This document shows, one piece after another, positions 58,230-64,000 of a DNA stretch of 64,000 nucleotides (position 1 is the first letter of the stretch; each line of letters starts with the position of its first letter). Made by a program: the position numbers and the translations under genes. The notes under the pieces were generated by a model. It was not told the DNA's origin, ran no database searches, and saw only the letters and a list, made by a program, of their open reading frames with translations. Source of the DNA: Equus caballus (Eukaryota > Chordata > Mammalia > Perissodactyla > Equidae). Location: contig NC_091695.1 in NCBI RefSeq assembly GCF_041296265.1, positions 15,669,001-15,733,000 on the forward strand, written 5' to 3'.

Positions 58230-60620
58230 AATTTATACAGACAGTAATTTGGAAAATATGTGGAGATAAAGGGTGTGGGATAATGATGGAAGAAACGTAA
58301 CATTGGATCAGGCCAAATTTATTGATATGAATCTACTAAGCAGAGACTCTGCATTTCATGTTGCAGATCAGGGAGTTAGAAAGGACTGTAAGAGTTTGTT
58401 TGAATACTTGGTTGAAACATTGAGCAAAAGGTGGCCAATAATGAGCAAATTGGAAATGTCCAGTTTGCCTTGGTTTAGTGTAGGGAAAGGGATTCAAAGT
58501 CTTAGGGGATTAGAAAATTAGAGTAGATGCGTCATTTAAGATCTACTCGCCCACATTGGGAGTATTCAGAAGAATCCCTTTCACCAGTACTGTGACAAAT
58601 AAATCTGTCAGGGGAGATTCAGCATTCCTGAAGTACTCCCTGACTTGTCTTCACTATAGGCCAAAACTTACAATGAGAACTCTAGCCACTGAATTGGGAA
58701 ATCTAAATGCAATGGTAATAATTGGATCCTAGGGTGTCATGGACCAATTGGCAGCATGCACCACCAAAGGCAGAGTGGGCACAGTCATGGAAATGGACAG
58801 CAGAATCAAAGCAGCAATCAGAATAGTCTAATTCACACAGACCTCTAGTGTTGACTAGCTAATCATGGTTTTCCTAGAAATGAAATAGATGAGTTCATTA
58901 AATTCTTCCTTGATCTGGATAAGCAAAAAGTCTCCAGATCAAGTGAACCAAAATCTACTCAAAGTCACTATGATAGTCACAGCCCATCAGGTAATTCCCA
59001 AACTTGATAGAGTTTACAGACCCAGAACTCCTGAAAAGGAGTTGGGTCCCCCTAAGGAAGGGCCCAGTACACTACCCCAAAGTTTATACTGTTAATCTTT
59101 CTCCCAGCCTTCCCTAAAGGGACCCATCAACATATGTCATGGTAACTGCACAGGAGAAGAGGAAATAATCATAGTTTTACCAGACTACTGGGCATTGACT
59201 GTGAGCTGATACTGATTCCAGAAGACCCAAAATATCCCTGTGGCCCTCTAGTCATAGTAGAGCCTTATTGAGGTAAAATGATCAATAGAGTTTTAGCTCA
59301 GATTCATCTCACAATGAGTCCCGTGGGTCCCCAAACCCATCCTGTGGTTATTCTCCCGGTTCCAAAATGCATAATTGGAATAAACATACTTAGCAGTTGG
59401 CAGAATCCCTACATTGCTTCCCTGACCTGTGGAGTGGGGGCTATTAAGGTGAGAAAGTCCAGATGGGAGCCCTTAAAACTCACTTAGGAAAATGGCAAAT
59501 AAAAAGCAGTACCGCATTCTTGGAGCGCTTGCAGAGATTAGTGCCACCCACAAGGACTTAAAAGATGTAGAGGTGATGATTCCAATCATATTAACATTCA
59601 ACTCTTCTATTTGACTTGTGCAGAAGATAGATGTTGAAGAATGACAGTAGATTATCATAAAATTAACCAAGTGTTGACTTCAAATGCGACTGTTGTTCCA
59701 GATGTAGTTTCATTGCTTGAGCAAACTAACACATGCTCTGGTACCTGTTATGTAGTTGCTGATCTTTTTCTCCATACTTGTCCCTAAGGCTCACCAGAAG
59801 CAGTTTGCTTTCAGCTGGGAAGGCCAGCGATACACCTTCATTCTCTCACCTCAGGGGTGTAAAAACTCTCCAACTGGCTGTCATAATTTAGTTTGCAGGG
59901 ATCTTGATCACCTTTTCCTTTCCAAAAAAGAATAACCCTGGCCCATAACATAGATGACGCTATGCTGATTGGACCTAGTGTGCAAGAGGTAGCAACAACT
60001 CTAATCATTGGTATGATATTTCTCTACCATAGGATGAAAAACAAATCCAACTAAATTCCTGGGGCCTTCTATCTCAGTGAAACTTCTAGAGGTCCACTAA
60101 TGTGGGGTATGTGGAGACAGTGCTTCTAAAGTGAAGTTATGATAAGCTGCTACATCTAGTCTCTGGTACAACAAAGAAAATGGCAGAATACCTAGTGAGC
60201 CTCTTAGGATTTTGGAGGCAGCATATTCCTTATTTAGGTGTGTTACTCTGATCTATTTACCAAGTGACCCAAAATTTTCCAGTTTTGAGTGGTGCCCACA
60301 ACAAAAGAAGACTCTTCAACAGCTCCAGGCTACTGTGTAAACTGCTCTGTCTCTTGGACCAGTTGCTACAGTAGATCCAATGGTTCTTGAAGTATCAGTG
60401 GCAGATAGGGATGTTGTTTGGCACCTTTGACAGGTCCCTATAGGTGAATTACAGCATAGCCCTTAGATATTGAAGCAAGGCCCTGTCATTCCCTGTGGAT
60501 AAATTTCCTTTTTGAGAGTGAGCTATTGGCCTACCACTGGGCCTTAGTAAAAACTGAATGGTTGACCATGAGCCACCAAGTTACCACATGACCTAAGATA
60601 CCAATTTTGTACTGGGTGTT
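58230..60620 (+). mobile_element. ERVL-like endogenous retrovirus internal region (fossil)
   Basis: A gag-like part lies at about 58230-58850 and a pol-like part at about 58870-60600, with protease-proximal, reverse-transcriptase and RNase H-like sections in plus-strand order. The phrase SSWQNPYIASLTCGVGAI at 59380-59440 and a reverse-transcriptase active-site region near 59950 support a class III (ERVL-type) assignment from remembered sequences. No env and no flanking LTR were recognised. It is broken in many places, and its degradation suggests an old insertion. Confidence 0.7.
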
Positions 60621-60879
60621 ATAAAAATGTTAAAATTTTTGCTTTAAAGATCATATGCATTTTAAGGAAATTAAAATAAAAGCACAATATTTAAAGTTTA
60701 TTTTTACATTTACTATTGCTTCATGTTATCTATTTCTTTATAAGGTGCATGCTTTTCTCTGGAACCGTAGTACGACAGGCTAAAGGATTTGTTTGGCAGT
60801 TCTAGTAGATCAAGTTTAGTAGTAACGGATTGCACTTTTTTTTTACTTTAAAATTTCTGTTTTGATTTCAGCTTTTTTT

Positions 60880-61350
60880 TAACTATTTGAAGAGCTTTGT
60901 TAATGTTTCATTGAAACATAATAAAAACCCATATTTAAAGCTTATAATTTGACACATTTTGCATATATATACATCCAGAATCCATCATCACAACCAAGAA
61001 AAGGAACATAAATATCAAACCCAGAAATTTCCTCATAATTCCCCCCTCAATCTGCCCCACAGAAGTAAAATGAAATTGAAATTTAATTCCATTGTAATCA
61101 AAGAACATATTCCATATTCTTCTTACTTTTTTAAGTACAGAGACTTTTTTTTAATGATACAATTTTTGGTTTATCTTGGTAAATATTTTGCTCAAAAAGG
61201 ATACATATGCTGTTTTGGGGAATTGTAGATAAAAAAAATTAGATCATACATTTTTATCCACAAATTCAATATCTGACAGCATGTATATTTTTCCCCTTTA
61301 TATTATTAGCAACGGCCATTTTAACTTTTATTTATAGTACTCAGCACAGA
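60880..61350 (-). mobile_element. Possible old LINE-1 3'-region relic
   Basis: The phrases CATTGAAACATAATAAAAACC, CTTATAATTTGACACATTTTG, and CCAGAATCCATCATCACAACC resemble the reversed text of old L1M 3' ends. AT-rich and diverged, so tentative. Confidence 0.4.
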
Positions 61351-62430
61351 GACTTTTATTTAAAACCAGAGAGTTTTATTTTGTGAAAGAAATTTTCAGA
61401 CATACAAGGAATTAGAAAGTCTATCACATGTCGGCATTTCTAGGAAAAACAACTAAAAGGTACATTTAAATATAGAAAGAGATAAATTTTAAAAGTCTGT
61501 GAATGATATATGGTTTAAAGATTTAGTAGAGTATGTGGCATAACAATTTCAAACTGTTAAAATAGCATATGGTAATTCTGCTTAAATTTGATTTTTATCA
61601 TTATATGGTTTGTATATAAGCTGTGGCTTCTTTCTGTTTTCCTTCTCATTGTCCAGGAGTCCAGTCTGGTCTTTTCGACTTAGTGATGGAAAGATTTCCA
61701 TTGCTGAAAAAGACAAGTCAATTCCCAAGTACAATATCCCATTCACCAGAGATAATCACATGGGTAAATCTAGAGTCAAGGTGGGAAGAGATGACGAAAG
61801 GGCATGGATACGAGAAGAAGTGATTTATCGGGGGCTATTACTATACAGGTGTAACGTGGTCTTTTTAATAACTCCATAAACATCTACTATATTTATATAC
61901 CATATTTACTAAAATATTTCTCAACAGAAATGTTCGTTTTTCTAGTTTTTTTGCTTGGGAAAATAGTGCTGCAATAAACATTAATTAGCCATTCACTATT
62001 TTCATTAGTCCTTCTTCTACATATATACTTTGCATTTAAGCTTTTATTTCTATAAAAGAATTGTTTAGTATGGACTCTGTAGCATCCAAGGATGCTTTAT
62101 TTCTTTAATAGAGAATGTTAAGATAATGTCTAGAAAGGCATCAGCAAGAGAATAAAAAAGGTATGGTTTCAATTATAGAATATGCTATGTATCACATCAC
62201 CTTGTTTAGTTACACTTCTTCATTTAGTAGTTTACAGTGAAGAGGAAACTGATCTTAAGTAAAACTGTTAAATAAATGAACACAATTTTCATAACTTTAG
62301 GAAAATAAGAATCTACTCAAGGGAACTACACCACTAGCTTATTTAAAAATTTAGGAAAATAGTGAACAGTAGATTGCAATTAAATCTGCATGCAAATTAA
62401 TTATATAAAACAATAATTTATGGGTTCAAA
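61351..62430. other. Gene-free stretch downstream of the 62.4 kb receptor
   Basis: No gene was identified. The 61610-61879 frame (89 codons) has no recognised family. Near 61970, AATAGTGCTGCAATAAACAT is a phrase common in old L1 3' ends (minus strand), but too short to bound. Confidence 0.45.
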
Positions 62431-62434
62431 TGTC

Positions 62435-63415
62435 TCACAATGCTGAAAATTTGTGAAGTACTTTTCTCAGTGCCTCTCTGACATCTTTGTTCCGCAGACT
62501 GTATATCATAGGATTGAACATTGGGGTCAAAACGGCATAGAAAAGAGACAGTAGTTTTTCAGTTCTTCCATACTGATTGGATTTAGGTTTTAAACAGTTG
62601 ACAGTGGCTGATCCATAGAACAAAACTACAACTATGAGGTGGGAAGAGCAAGTTGAAAATGCTTTGGTCTGTCCCGTGTTTGATGGCAATTTCAGGATAG
62701 TAGAGATAATTCTACTATAGGATCCAAGTATCAACATAAAAGGAAGAGTGACAAACAATACAGCAAGTATGTAGACCACCATCTCATTCACAAAGATGTC
62801 TCCACAAGCCAGTTTCAGTAATGGGGGGATGTCACAGAAGAAGTGGTTTATTTTATTGGAACCACAAAAGGGCAGAGAGAAAATCTGGCATGTTTGCCCT
62901 ATATGGACTGGAAGTCCACTGATCCAGGAGGCAACCACCAGCTGGACACAAACCTTGTGGTTCATGACTCGAGGATAGTGCAGAGGATTACAAATGGCCA
63001 CATAACGGTCATAGGCCATCAGAGCCAGAAGGAAACACTCAGTGGCTCCCAGCATAAGGAAGAAGTAAATTTGTGTAGCACAGGCAAAAAAAGAAATAGT
63101 TCCTTTCTGGGTCCAAAGGTCCATGAGCATTCTGGGAAGTGTGACAGATACATAACAGATTTCTAGGAAGGAAAAATTGCTGAGGAAAAAATACATGGGG
63201 TTTTGAAGAGTGGAATCTACTCTTGTTATTAGAATCATGATGCCATTTCCCAACAGGATAATGATATAGATGACTAAGAATACCCCAAAAAGAAACCAGT
63301 GGAATTGGGGAATATCAGAAAAGCCTAAGAGAACAAATTCAATCATTATACTGAAGTTGGTTTCTATAATTTTCAAATTATTTTCTCTCTGTGGTCTTAC
63401 ATTTTTTGGCTGCAT
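62435..63415 (-). CDS. Olfactory receptor, OR10AG-like, open frame with atypical start
   Basis: An unbroken frame of 326 residues from the first ATG. The receptor body is complete: N57 in TM1 (LLGNG), PMYFFLSNFS (73-82), [12 protein letters not shown] (133-144), HFFCDIPPLLKLACGD (191-206), SY (232-233), KAFSTCSSH (251-259), PMFNPMIYSLRN (298-309). The start is uncertain. In five paralogues the ATG abuts an acceptor-like AG and lies 18 residues ahead of the conserved F of EFVLLG/QFVLLG. In this copy that position holds AGA (R10), so initiation must be at M1 (63413-63415), with no acceptor-like sequence in the expected place, or at M24 (63344-63346), giving 303 residues. M24 would exclude the only N-terminal sequon, N20-F-S. 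Family length fits the M24 start better. Both intact ORFs of this lineage may be functional; ligand unknown. Confidence 0.92.
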   Translation of the reverse strand: MQPKNVRPQRENNLKIIETNFSIMIEFVLLGFSDIPQFHWFLFGVFLVIYIIILLGNGIMILITRVDSTLQNPMYFFLSNFSFLEICYVSVTLPRMLMDLWTQKGTISFFACATQIYFFLMLGATECFLLALMAYDRYVAICNPLHYPRVMNHKVCVQLVVASWISGLPVHIGQTCQIFSLPFCGSNKINHFFCDIPPLLKLACGDIFVNEMVVYILAVLFVTLPFMLILGSYSRIISTILKLPSNTGQTKAFSTCSSHLIVVVLFYGSATVNCLKPKSNQYGRTEKLLSLFYAVLTPMFNPMIYSLRNKDVREALRKVLHKFSAL

Positions 63416-63654
63416 TTTCCTCTTTTACAATTGGATTGGGAAATTTGTTTTGGTCTTTATAATTTCTCAACTCCTTTCTGACACTTGTATTCTGTAATTC
63501 TGGGAGATTTGATGTGAAACCAAGAGCTATAAAGTCATCTGCTAAAAAAAGAATTAATTTAATAAATAAAATGCTTAACTGATTTATAATGTTAGATTTG
63601 CATTGTAATTAGATCAATAAGATCCATGTAGCTACACTTTCATTTATTTATTTA
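63416..63654. other. 5' flank of the 62.4 kb receptor
   Basis: AT-rich, no element called. Confidence 0.4.
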
Positions 63655-63894
63655 TTTTTGGTGAGGAAGTTTGGCCCTGAGCTAATGTCTGTTGCCAATC
63701 TTCCTCTTTTTGCTGGAAGAAGATTGTTTCTGAGCTAACATCTGTACCAATCCTCCACTACATTATATGTGGGATGCTGCTACAGCATGGCTTGATGAAT
63801 GGTGGGTAGGTCTGCACCCAGGATTTGAATCTGTGAACCCCAGGACACAAAAGTGGAGCATGTGAACTTGACCAGTATGCCAGTGGGGCAGCCA
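63655..63894 (-). mobile_element. ERE2/ERE3-type equine SINE
   Basis: The plus strand shows a T-rich left edge, the reversed tail (CCCTGAGCTAATGTCTGTTG), the CTACAGCATGGCTTGATG middle and a GGGGCAGCCACT head end. Orientation minus. No clean target-site duplication was found. Confidence 0.88.
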
Positions 63895-64000
63895 CTAGAC
63901 ATTTTTATTTAATTTCACAGTGTGAGAAGGGAGAATGCAGATGAGCTATTTCTTCCAATCAAAACCCCAACTCAATTATCAATTGACCAGCTTTCATGAA

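Noticed and set aside
61610-61879. Open frame of 89 codons overlapping another of 66 codons
   Set aside because: No recognisable protein, and the two frames overlap, which suggests a relic or chance.
62843-63166. Plus-strand frame of 107 codons
   Set aside because: It is the complement of the intact receptor at 62.4-63.4 kb.

Overview
This window is mammalian genomic DNA from an olfactory-receptor (OR) gene cluster. It is AT-rich, has no bacterial features, and its only substantial host genes are single-exon class II OR coding exons set in a sea of old repeats. Seven tRNA-derived SINEs match the equine ERE families (ERE1 to ERE4 type), which points to a horse or other equid. Horse is an inference from the SINEs. 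The presence of OR4 and OR10AG-like genes together fits the OR region syntenic to human 11q12, also an inference.

Layout. 0.2-1.1 kb: an OR4C-like pseudogene (minus). 8.35-9.28 kb: an intact OR4A-like gene (plus). From 21 to 63.4 kb there are six copies of one OR10AG-like lineage: an intact gene at 21.0-21.9 kb (minus), a pseudogene at 37.9-38.9 kb (plus, the only copy in that orientation), pseudogenes at 43.9-44.9, 47.8-48.7 and 53.8-54.7 kb (all minus), and a full-length reading frame at 62.4-63.4 kb (minus) whose start codon is unusual. A 3' half of a different OR (OR5/OR8/OR9-like) lies at 56.9-57.4 kb (plus). In total there are three full-length OR reading frames, five full-length-scale pseudogenes and one fragment.

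Between the genes are L1 fragments in both orientations (3.5-5.0, 9.8-12.3, 13.3-13.7, 26.3-31.9 and 46.4-47.3 kb), L2 and MIR relics, MaLR-type LTRs, two or three other LTR fossils, a broken ERVL-like internal region (58.2-60.6 kb), and a 380-bp polypyrimidine tract (35.1-35.5 kb). Three insertions have clear target-site duplications: an ERE1 at 19.2 kb, an ERE at 38.9 kb and a short L1 piece at 30.1 kb.

Each intact OR would be a seven-transmembrane, G-protein-coupled odorant receptor of olfactory sensory neurons. The genes do not form a pathway. They are independent receptors that share ancestry and probably regional regulation. The window shows local duplication followed by decay: most OR10AG-like copies are broken, one by a single net frameshift. 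I did not find a new non-OR gene system.
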